DNA of 64,000 bases, taken from Marsupella aquatica. Lineage: Eukaryota > Marchantiophyta. The position numbers were made by a program, and so were the translations under genes. Shown piece after piece: positions 21,385 to 30,433 of this stretch. The stretch lies in NCBI GenBank assembly GCA_973895155.1, contig OZ316893.1, forward strand, positions 12,090,001 through 12,154,000, given 5' to 3'. The notes under the pieces are model-generated. The model was given only the letters and a program-made list of their open reading frames with translations, had not been told where the DNA came from and did no database searches. Each line of letters starts with the position of its first letter. Positions within the stretch are counted from its first letter, which is position 1.

Positions 21385-24300
21385 TTGTTGGCGAGGGGGG
21401 AGGGAGCTGCAGCTACATCCATTCCACCACCAGGTGCTGCTGACATTTCACAGGGAGTTGTCTTTCCTGAGCTGCTTGAGCATTTCACCTCCGGTATGGC
21501 ACAAAGGATTCTTACCACTCCACTTTTCAGTTGCCAGGATTTACAGTTGGATGCTAGAGCTGTCCTTAGAGCGCTAGAGGGCTCACTGCATTCTTCATCA
21601 GCCCCTGTGACACCGGTTTTGGAGGTCCAATCTCATGTACATACTGGACCTTCTTCTTCTCCACTGCATGCTTCCACTGGTTTGGCTATCCCAATACCGA
21701 TTTCCAGTGGTAGAGATGACAATATTGCTGCAGATTGTGTGACCAGAGCTACACTTGATTCTGGTCATGCTGCTCCATCTTTCCTAGCTATGCTGTTGAG
21801 TGGGAAGACCGTGGACACTAACTCCCTTCACAAGGTACCTCATCATTTGCCAAAAGTGGTGCCTAGTGACAGGACTTTAGTTTCCACCACCATTGCCATT
21901 GTTGACAACAGGAATTCAGCAGTCAAGTTGGAGGGTCACACTTCTCAAGTGGTCATGCTAGACACAGGCGCTCAACCAATGATCTTGGGCATTCAGTTTG
22001 CCAAGAAGATGGGACTGCTGACTGATCATTTACAACAATCCAGGTGGCACATTCGGACTGCTAGTGGCACTATGGAGGATGTGCTGGGTGAGAGTTCTAC
22101 TTTACTCACTCTCACTTTTAATGGAGGTACAGATCAGGAACTGCATTTCCCAGTCAGATGTTTGGTTACCAATGCCACTACGTATGATGTGCTCATTGGC
22201 CAGGAGGCTTTGTTCCCACCAGGTTTTACCATTGACAACTGGCATGAGCATGCATACTACAGAGTTGATTGGCATACGGATGGCTCACACTTGGGCTACA
22301 TTCCACTTGATTTGCATGGTGCCCATACCCCTATGGCTCACCACTGTGTGTTGAAAGCAGTGCACACAGCTACCTATGTCAACCACCCATTGCAGGATTG
22401 GATTGAGGAGGATGATGATGAGGTGGCTATTGCACATGCTGCTGCACGTATAGCAGCACTTTCCAGCAACATGGATCATCAACCAGAGGTGGTACAACGG
22501 CTCCAAGCAGCCCATGGACCTTTGGTGGCTGCATTGCACAAATTTGAGGACCTTGGGCAGCATAATGGACAACCAATAGCCCCAATCTTGAGCGCACCAA
22601 TTACCTGGACTCCTCCTTCAGATGGCCTTACATTGCTTGAGCTTTTTGGTGGCATTTCTACAGGCCTGGAAGCTCTCCTAAAGTCTGGCATGGTGGTGAA
22701 GCAGTACATCTATGTGGATATTGATCCAAGTGCAAGGCAAGTGGCTGAATTCCGTCTGCTGGAATTTTCAGAGCGATTTCCTCAGCAGTTTTCACACAGT
22801 GCATGGAAGTCTGCATTTTCTTTCTTTCCTCCAGATATCCAGCTTGTCCAGCACCGGCACTTAACCCTTCTTGGCTCCCTTGATTTGATCATAGCTGGTT
22901 GGGAATGCCAAGGGTTTTCAGCTGCTGGTCATGGTGCTGGACTGCATGATTCTCGTTCTGGCCTTTTTACAGCATTGGTTCAGATTCTCACCTGGGCTCA
23001 ATCCCTTTATCCTGCTGTTGGTTATATCATTGAGAATACTCCATCTCAGTTTGACCAGCGTCCACAGGTCAAAGAGGATTTCAGTGTGGTCTAGCACTAC
23101 TTGGGACCACCCCTTCTCATTGATGCAGTGCACTGTGGTTCTTATGCACATCGTCTTCGTAACTTTTGGACTAACCTTGCACCACCTTCCTTGCTGGAGA
23201 TGGCTCTTCACCACACATCCAGGGACACTAACCTTACAGTGGACCAGATTTTGGATCCTGACAGTTCTTGCCAACCAGTTACACGGCAAGAGCCAGCACC
23301 TTGGTATCCAGCTAATACCATTGGACAACCCCGTGCTGCTTGGCCTACATTTGTGTCCTTTCCAGGTGCACATGCTTTTCAGGGTGATGGTCCTGGGCTG
23401 GTTTATCGACATTCTACCGGTACATGGGATGAACCTAGTCCTGAGGAGAGAGAACGGGCTATGGGCTTCCAACCCGGTACTACAGGTCACACCAAAATCA
23501 CCAGGCTGGCCAGGACTGCTTTACTTGGCAGGGTAATGGATCTCAATGCTCTCACTTGGCTTCTGGTCACTTGCATCCTTTTTCAGATGTACATTCCTCC
23601 AGCATTAGGAGCTCCAGCCCTACCCCTCCACAGTGCTGCTACATGGCATCCAGACCAGGTGCACTTAACTCTATTCAACACTCACCGCTTCAGTCCAAGT
23701 GTTGGGGGGGAGGAGGTCCCTTGTAATGTGGCTGACATTATTTATGAGTTTCATGGTGTGGATCAGACCAGAGCAACAGATACAGCAGGCCTTGGAGAGG
23801 CCTCATTACCTTATCAACAGCATGCTAGCAGCTTGGACAGTGGAGAGGCTGGCACTTCTGGCTCTTCAAGCACGAGTACATCAGGTCCTATTCCTAGTGT
23901 TGCCAACTACACATTTATCATGGGCAACCACCTGAGTAAAAGACAGAAGGACCAGCTGCTGAATTTGCTCCCCAAGCATGAGAATGTGTTTGCTTTCTCT
24001 ATGAAGGACTTGGGTAAGTGCAAGACTATGCAGTTCTCCATTGAGTTGGTTGATGAAACACCTATCTTTAGGCGGAGACACCGTTTGAGTAAGCATGAGT
24101 GGCAGCTGGTGGATGAGAGGTGCCAAGAGCTTTATGAAGCTGGTCTTATTCAGCCATCTACATCAGATTTTGCGGCAACTACAGTGATGCCAGCAAAGAA
24201 GGATTCCAGTGGATTGTGGATAGAGAAGCGCATGTGTGGGGACTATAGGCCATTGAACCTGGTCACACCCCAGGACAGGTACCCCATGCCGCGGCCAGAG

Positions 24301-26625
24301 GAGCTATTTGACAGCATTGGAGACTCAGACATCTTCACTCTTGTGGATTTAAGGCAAGGCTTCAACCAGATTTTGCTGCTTGCAAAGGATCGCAAGAAAA
24401 CAACTTTCCATGGTAGTAACCAACTATGGGAGTGGTTGGTGATGCCATTTGGCTTGAAGAATGCGCCCATATTCTTTCAAAGAGTCATGGACCAGGTTCT
24501 ACAAGGTGCTGAGTTTCTGAAATGCTACATTGATGATGTGTTGGTCCACAGCAAAGGATTTGACCAGCATCTACTTGACCTTGAGGAGCTATTCATGAGG
24601 CTTAAGAAGGTGAACCTAAAGATACACCCCAAGAAGTGTGAATTTGCTGTCAGATCAGTAGTATATCTTGGGCATCGTATTCTTCCAAATGGAACCATGG
24701 CTCACTGGGCCAAGGTGGTATCCATCTTGGAAATGCCCACTCCTACCGATGTTCACACTTTGAGGAGTTTTATTGGGTTGTGTAATTACTACCGGATCTA
24801 CATCAAAGATTTCAGTACCATTGCACACCCATTGTATGCTTTGTTGAAAAAGAATGTGACTTGGACATGGAGTATAGATGTTGAGGCAGCATTTGCCACT
24901 TTGAAGGAGAAGCTCTCAGAATACCCGGTGCTGAGAAGACCTGATTTCAACAAGGTCTTTGTGCTACACACAGATTGGAGTGCCCTTGGGATTGGTGCCA
25001 TTCTGGGCCAGCATGATGAGGAAGGTAAAGAGTACGTCATTGCCTATGCATCCAGGAGCAACAATCAGGCAGAGAGTCATTATTCTTCTTATGAGGGTGA
25101 ATGCCTTGCTGTTGTGTGGGCTGTCATACATTACAGGCCCTACCTCTATGGGACCAGGTTTGTTCTCTACACCGACCACCAGCCCTTGAAGTGGTTGATG
25201 ACCAACGACAAGCTTACTGGCAAGCTTGCTCGTTGGGCACTCATACTTCAGGAGTATGATTTTGAGGTAATTCATAGGCCTGGTGTGACACATCAAAATG
25301 CTGACACTATGTCCCGCAGCCCTTTGATTGCCTCTGATGATCCCTCAGATGCACGGCAGGATTTTGACCAGGTTTCCATCCTGCCTACATTTCATGCATC
25401 TACCTATCTTGCTTTGCTGCCATGCTACATTGTTGACCAACCTGTGGTGGACATATGGGAGGACAGCGACACTCTGAGATTTCTGCAGGATGGGGAGTAC
25501 CCCACCCATGTTACTGCTGCCCAGAGAGACCAAATTCAGCAAAGGTCCAAGCGCTACTTGTGGAAGGGAGATCATCTTGTGCGCTACTTGCCAGACAGGG
25601 AAGTGGTGGTTCCACCCATTCATGAGAGGGTTGGCCTTATCCGTAAGGTACATTCTGAGCTTGGTCATTTTGGTGTTAAGAGGACTTATAGCCACTTGGT
25701 CCCCCATTATCATTGGAGAGGCATGCATGGCCAGGTTCGAGATGTTATTGCCCGGTGTGAGCAGTGTGATAGGGTAAGGACTTCTTTCACATCTCGGCAA
25801 CCCACACTTCATCCACTCCCTATTCAGGGCATGTTTTATCGTTGGTCATGTGATTTGGCTGGAGAATTACCCCTCACATCTCGGGGTAATCTCTACATCA
25901 TGATCATGATAGAGCATTTCTCCAAGTGGATAGAACTTGTGGCATTGCCGGATAAGACCTCCCGTAGCACCAGCCAGGCATTCTTGCAACAAGTTCTCAG
26001 CCGCTTTGGAGCTTGTGCAAAATGTCTCATTGACCAGGGCTCAGAGTTTAGAGGAGAGTTCCAGGAGCTGCTTGATCAGGCTCTCATTGATCATCGCCGG
26101 ACATCACGAGATCACCCACAGGCAGATGGCTTGGCAGAGCGCATGGTTCAGACATGCAAGAAGGGCCTTCGGAAGATCTGCCTCACCAAAAACAAGGAGG
26201 ATTGGGACCTGGCCTTACCCTACATTGCCATGGGGTATAGGATGTCTAGACATGCATTACTGTCTAACTTTTCTCCCTACTTCTTGTTGTTTGGTCGTCA
26301 CCCAGTTCCACCTTCTGCTATTGCTTCTCACATGCTTCAGGTGGTGGACTTGGATTCAGCTGTGACTTGGTCTGATGTGATCTCTGAGAGGGTTGCCCTA
26401 TTCAGGAGGGTTATGCCCATGGCCATGGAGAATTTGGCCATTGCACAGCATAGGGACACACTGCGTTATGCACACACACACGAGGGGGCACTTTTCAGCC
26501 CAAGGTCAGGAAGTTTGAAGTGGGAGATTTTGTGTACTTGCAGCAGCAAGCTAACGACACCCTGGACACCTCTACCAGTCGCACTATTCTCAGGGTCAAA
26601 GCTATTCGACCGTCTGGAGTGCTAG
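21385..26625 (+). CDS. pol polyprotein: protease, DNA methyltransferase, RT, RNase H, integrase (one internal TAG)
   Basis: One frame with a single TAG at 23092-23094. The protease active site LDTGAQ lies at 21958-21975. The methyltransferase spans about 22600-23575. RT follows, with the conserved LVDLRQGFNQI region (about 24340) and catalytic YIDDV at 24526-24540. RNase H has HTDWSALGIGAILGQ and YTDHQPLKWLM. The integrase has an HHCC zinc module (H..H..CEQC, about 25650-25775) and the D,D-35-E triad in WSCDLAG, LIDQGSEF and ADGLAERM. The frame is open from 21346, without an early ATG, so pol was probably fused to gag and the one-base shift between them is either mutational or programmed. At about 26465-26495, near an (AC)n and a G5 run, the frame shifts and the C-terminus continues at 26496-26900 in another frame. 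Confidence 0.93.
22600..23575 (+). CDS. DNMT3-like cytosine-5 DNA methyltransferase domain within pol
   Basis: The domain has about 325 residues and would transfer methyl groups from S-adenosylmethionine to cytosine C5. Motifs come in canonical, non-permuted order. Motif I is LELFGGISTGL (22636-22668) with an acidic strand IYVDIDPSA after it. Motif IV is AGWECQGFS with the catalytic Cys at 22906-22908. Next comes LHDSRSGLF, then motif VI IIENT with its Glu at 23032-23034. Motif VIII is HRLRNFWTN (23149-23175). Motifs IX/X include MGFQPGTT and LLGRVMDLNALTWLL. The GI.TGL form of motif I and the IDA..HR.R.FWTN block resemble DNMT3 more than CMT, MET1 or permuted DRM enzymes. The usual Pro before the catalytic Cys is Glu. 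A TAG at 23092 lies between motifs VI and VIII, so this copy is broken. Confidence 0.9.
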
Positions 26626-26900
26626 AGTTACAAGGGGCAGATGGGTGCACAATTGCTGACAATGCCAAGAATTGCGCCCCTTGTCATCTGCCTAACCTGG
26701 ATCCCACCATTGTGACTTCTACTTGGATTCCACCTGTGGACTACCCTTGCAAAGTGTGTTTGCGAATTGATGATGCTGACCAGATGCTGCTGTGTGACAA
26801 TTGCAATGGAGGGTACCATCTTTTCTGCCTTCGGCCTGAACTTACCCAGGTGCCAGAAGGGTTATGGTTTTGCCCTTCCTGTGCTCCACGTGCTACCTGA
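26496..26900 (+). CDS. C-terminal part of pol: integrase tail plus PHD finger (frame-shifted)
   Basis: This frame takes over from the main pol frame after the shift near 26465-26495. It starts with an integrase C-terminal module (VGDFVYLQQQ, then TILRVKAIRPSGVLELQGADG). Then comes a complete PHD finger with all eight zinc ligands in C4-H-C3 order: CKVC, LLCDNC, YH, FC and FCPSC (26748-26882). Trp in the GLWFCPSC segment is also typical. The acidic residues before MLLCD (DDADQ) resemble PHD fingers that read the unmodified histone H3 tail. Specificity is inferred, not shown. In many plant gypsy elements a chromodomain occupies this place, so the PHD finger may direct integration or methylation to chromatin. 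Confidence 0.9.
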   Translation, partial: QPKVRKFEVGDFVYLQQQANDTLDTSTSRTILRVKAIRPSGVLELQGADGCTIADNAKNCAPCHLPNLDPTIVTSTWIPPVDYPCKVCLRIDDADQMLLCDNCNGGYHLFCLRPELTQVPEGLWFCPSCAPRAT

Positions 26901-26929
26901 ATTTTCTTCAGCCCTCCTTTTGACTATGG

Positions 26930-26950
26930 TCTGGGGGGGGATACAGAGGT
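26930..26950 (+). promoter_or_regulatory. Polypurine tract candidate
   Basis: CTGGGGGGGGATACAGAGG lies shortly after the PHD stop codon. It is the only long purine run between the coding region and the 3' repeats. It lies 180 bp before A2 rather than directly next to it, which is unexpected if A2 were a simple LTR start. Confidence 0.4.
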
Positions 26951-27031
26951 TTACACCTCCACTACGTACATACCATCTCAGTTGCTTTTTCTTGGCACTT
27001 GTGAATGTGATTGGACTTTTTTCTCAGGATG

Positions 27032-27567
27032 TTGGTTGCTAGCAGCTTGCACATATGCATTGCCAGTGACTTGTATGTTTTCGATACACTATGGCTACGA
27101 TACTATATGTCACGACAGCTGTCATGCCGAGGGACAGTGCCGCTTGTGCACATCGGCATGTCCCTCGCATGCCCGCTAGGTATGGTTAGGGCTAGTGTAC
27201 TACTTGAGTTAGTGTCATGTTCTTGTAGCGAGTCTGGGCTGTTCTTGAAGCAAAAGGGGTTTGTTAGTGTGACGCCTGGACCCGGTCCTACTTAGGGCAT
27301 GTTTTTCTTTGCCGTTCTTCAGTTCTTCTTGAATCGCTGTGAGACAGAGTTTTTCAGAGGCTACTCGTCGGTTCCGTACACGGAATTCACACAGTGATTC
27401 GTTAGATGCTCCCGGCCGATCTTGGCATCTCGCCGGTTTTCGATTCGATTTCAGTACGTTTGTTTCTATCACGCCTTTTATTTGGTTGCTAGCAGCTTGC
27501 ACATATGCATTGCCAGTGACTTGTATGTTTTCGATACACTATGGCTACGATACTATATGTCACGACA
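27032..27567 (+). repeat. 3' terminal repeats B1-A2-B2 of the methyltransferase retroelement
   Basis: B1 (27032-27117) and B2 (27482-27567) are identical 86-bp segments starting TTGGTTGCTAGCAGC and ending GTCACGACA. Between them lies A2 (27120-27482), the counterpart of A1. B1 and A2 are separated by GC only, so the junction reads CACGACA-GC-TGTCATG, like an LTR-LTR joint. A1 ends exactly where B2 begins relative to A2. The layout A1-internal-B1-A2-B2 equals the split direct repeats of PAT/Ngaro-type retroelements. The alternative is an ordinary 448-bp LTR (A plus B) that lost B at the 5' end and gained an extra B at the 3' end. Confidence 0.85.
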
Positions 27568-27571
27568 CAAA

Positions 27572-30066
27572 AACAGTCAAGTCACTGGGATGGAGAGAGT
27601 ATTTACAATGGAAAAGTAATGAAGTTCCTTTGGTAGAATAATCTAAGTGTATCAACAAAACAATTAACTGCATTTGACACAACAATGCACACATCATATC
27701 AGGGAGAGCTGTCATTGTGCAAAATCAGAAGAGCAATTATATTCGGTTTTTCTTGGTATTAAATATTCGGCTGATGGCCTTTTCCAAAATAAATAAATAA
27801 ATCAGAAAAGCAAGAGTGAACATTGTTTCCCTAAAGAACCTCCCACAAGATACTATTAAGGTGTCTCAAAAGTCAGGTTTGGCAGTCACAGTCGTCTCCT
27901 TCCATAGGAAAATGTTAAGATATCAATAACACTTATCCACTGCCATTTTAGGTAGTTCCAAAAGTTTCTGTGGACTAATAGCTTTTCCGTAGAGGGATAC
28001 TTATGAACTAGTTATGAAACGCCCTATTAGAAAGTGGATCTGACTACTCTGATGCCAGAATGAGATTTTCAATTTTAGAGCGGGGCTGACAACTCTTCAA
28101 TATATAGAATTTCCCAGATCCATTTTGGGAGAAAATTCAATAAAGTATGTTCTACGTATGTTCGACATTAAATTGGTGGTGTTTTGGCATGATTGATAAA
28201 AGTATCATGGGACTCTGTGAGTGCCTTGAATTTGATGAGAGAATGATCTTTGTCGCTCCATATAGGCCCCAAATGAACAACGTCAGACGCACCGTCAGTC
28301 TGGTCAAACCATCATCCAAATCGAAAAATGATGTATACAGGAGAAGTTATTCAATCTTGTGGAATTGTACCCTCCCCCGAATGATGATGGTTGATCTTTC
28401 AGAAAGTTGGACAATATTTCGAATTGAACTTTATATAGAATAATATATACTCGGGACACTTTTGTTTAGTCTAATTATCACTATGTTACCTTTTTCAGTC
28501 ACAGTTAAGCAATCTAACCAGGCTCATGACAAAGCGTCCATCAACACAAAGGCTACCATGGTGCACAATCTAATGGCTCCAACTCGCTTTGGGTCAAAGC
28601 TACCCACACCTTGACCTAGGGGCAAGGTTCCCCTAACCAAGGTGTCCCCTCACCTGACTCCAACCTGGGTCCATGCGAGATTTGATGTTGTGGGGGAGGC
28701 AGGAAGGGAGGTTCATGTGCTCAGAATGGAGCAAGGTTGTGAAGGGGGAGCAAGGCTACAGGAGATGGAGGCCATGAGGGCGAGCATGAGGGCGCATGTG
28801 GAGCCCGAGGTGGAACCCCAAGGGCCAGCGCAGCCCTGCTCCTAGACAAAGGGTAATGGGGTGCTTAGCTTCGACTCAACATTTGTAGCTGTTGGATTGT
28901 GTAACATGACAGGCTCTGCGTCATTGGATCAACTGCCATGAAGCCTGATTAGATTGCTTCACCCACGATGGAAACATTTGGCATCCTAGTAATTAGACTA
29001 CAAAAGGCGGCAAGTGGTGCTAGTCAACAACAAAGGTAGCAATAAAGTAAACTCACTTTTTAAGATTTAATTTTGGGTGTGAATGTTTCCAGCAAAAGGC
29101 ATACTGCATCCTTATTTAGATCCCAAGTTATTTTTGGATGATGCTTCCTGGCTAAGTTACCTAAAAATTCCAGTAGTTAATGTGTCTAATTTTATGAAAT
29201 CTCTCACATTTTCTCTGTGAGGTACTGCAAGTTGAGGATGACGGACAGGGAATGAAGTCTATAATTGGTTTCTGGGTGTAAAAGTAATCCAAAAATGCAA
29301 CCAAAGTTTCTTATGCCAACTATTTCACATGGGATTGGAATCACCCACCCACCACCGCCAAAGACAAAGACTGTGATCCAAGCCTGTTTATTGAGTTACT
29401 GACTTCTAAGAAAACCAAAGGACTGAAGAAGAGAAGGCATGAATGGGCAAAAATTAAACCATGCACTTCTTGAACAGGAAGGAAGATGAGATTCTATGAA
29501 CATGGAAACGCCTGTGCATGGAAGGACATCATAGAACCAACTTCTTCAAACAGGTAGAAGTTCAAGTCCTCCAATTACATTTTTCTTTTTTTAAGACATT
29601 GCCTTAAACCCTCGTAGAAAATTTTGATCAAGATACTATGGACTTTTATGATGAGAAGTGGTGAAGTTGTAGGCAGATATAACTTTTAAAGCTTGAAGGT
29701 TAATGACATAAATTTAACAGAAAACAACCACCCTTGGGACTTAGCCCTGACCATACGTGCTGTAACTTGATGCTAGGATACGAGGTTCTTAGATATGGTT
29801 GCCAAACGTTATTTCACCTCATTGCTCCAATGCATGTATTTACATAGTACTAGTGGATTCCACTCTTTTTGTGATTTTCCTTTGAGTCTAATATCACTAT
29901 TTGGCTCAAACATTTAGTGGCCACAGATATTGAATCAAACTAAATGTCTAGGGCTGACAAAGTGAATGTTTATCAATGGATGAGTCCATTGCCAAGGATG
30001 AGATGTGGGTGGGCTTGTAGCTTGTTTTGGCACCTTGGCATTTATTTTTGTGTGATAACATTCAGA
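27572..30066. other. Intergenic DNA, nothing recognised
   Basis: AT-rich sequence with a short GC-richer patch at 28630-28850. Open frames at 28147-28443 and 28642-28845 have no recognisable domains and no supporting splice structure. No RNA gene or repeat boundary was found. Confidence 0.45.
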
Positions 30067-30071
30067 TTCCC

Positions 30072-30427
30072 TGTTACTACTTAACTCGAGCACCTGGTTG
30101 GCTTAACTAGAGCATAACTTAGCCATAGTTAAAGGTTACTGAGGTTAGACTAGTGGAGAGGGGTAAACCCTTGTGAAAACATTTTATTGTGCTCATACTG
30201 AGATATCACTTTGAGGAGCAAGAGACTGAGAGAAGAGAACTTGTCATAGAGCAGCTTGTGAACTTGACTTATGGCGTATGCATGTATTGGGATTTCACAT
30301 AGTGATTCTAGCTTCTCTCCGCCATGGACATAGCCCAGACAGGGTGAACCTTGGATCTCTGTGTTGTTGTCAAATTTTTAAATCACTGGTTCCATGCAAC
30401 ACTGTGCTATGGAAAATTTTCTTAACA
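30072..30427 (+). mobile_element. Diverged copia solo LTR with TTCCC flanks
   Basis: The sequence starts TGTTACTAC and ends TTCTTAACA(T). It carries the LTR hallmarks of the other copies: TTAGCCATAGTTAAAGG, GTTAGACTAGTG, ATGGACATAGCCCAGACAGG, then GTGAACCTTGGATCTCTGTG. TTCCC lies directly before it (30067-30071) and at 30429-30433, one base beyond the expected CA end, which fits a target duplication with a small terminal change. At 356 bp it is similar in size to its relatives. There is no internal domain. Confidence 0.7.
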
Positions 30428-30433
30428 TTTCCC

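Larger units (their letters stand above)
17575..27567 (+). mobile_element. Ty3/gypsy-like LTR retroelement encoding a DNA methyltransferase and a PHD finger
   Basis: A 10-kb element running A1 repeat, primer site, 1.8-kb leader, gag, protease, cytosine-5 methyltransferase, RT, RNase H, integrase, PHD finger, then terminal repeats B1, A2, B2. The outer ends TGTCATG and CACGACA are inverted relatives. The flanks carry CAAA on both sides (17571-17574 and 27568-27571), read as a short target duplication. A1 and A2 (361 and 363 bp) differ by three transitions and a 2-bp indel, and B1 and B2 are identical, so the insertion is young. Three in-frame TAG codons (20631, 21315, 23092) and two apparent frameshifts (about 21346-21372 and about 26465-26495) disable this copy. 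The RT-RNase H-integrase order and the integrase type place it in the Ty3/gypsy group. Confidence 0.92.

Noticed and set aside
22600-23575. Possibility that the methyltransferase is a host gene interrupted by a retrotransposon
   Set aside because: It lies in the same reading frame between protease and RT without introns, and no terminal repeats separate it from the flanking pol domains.
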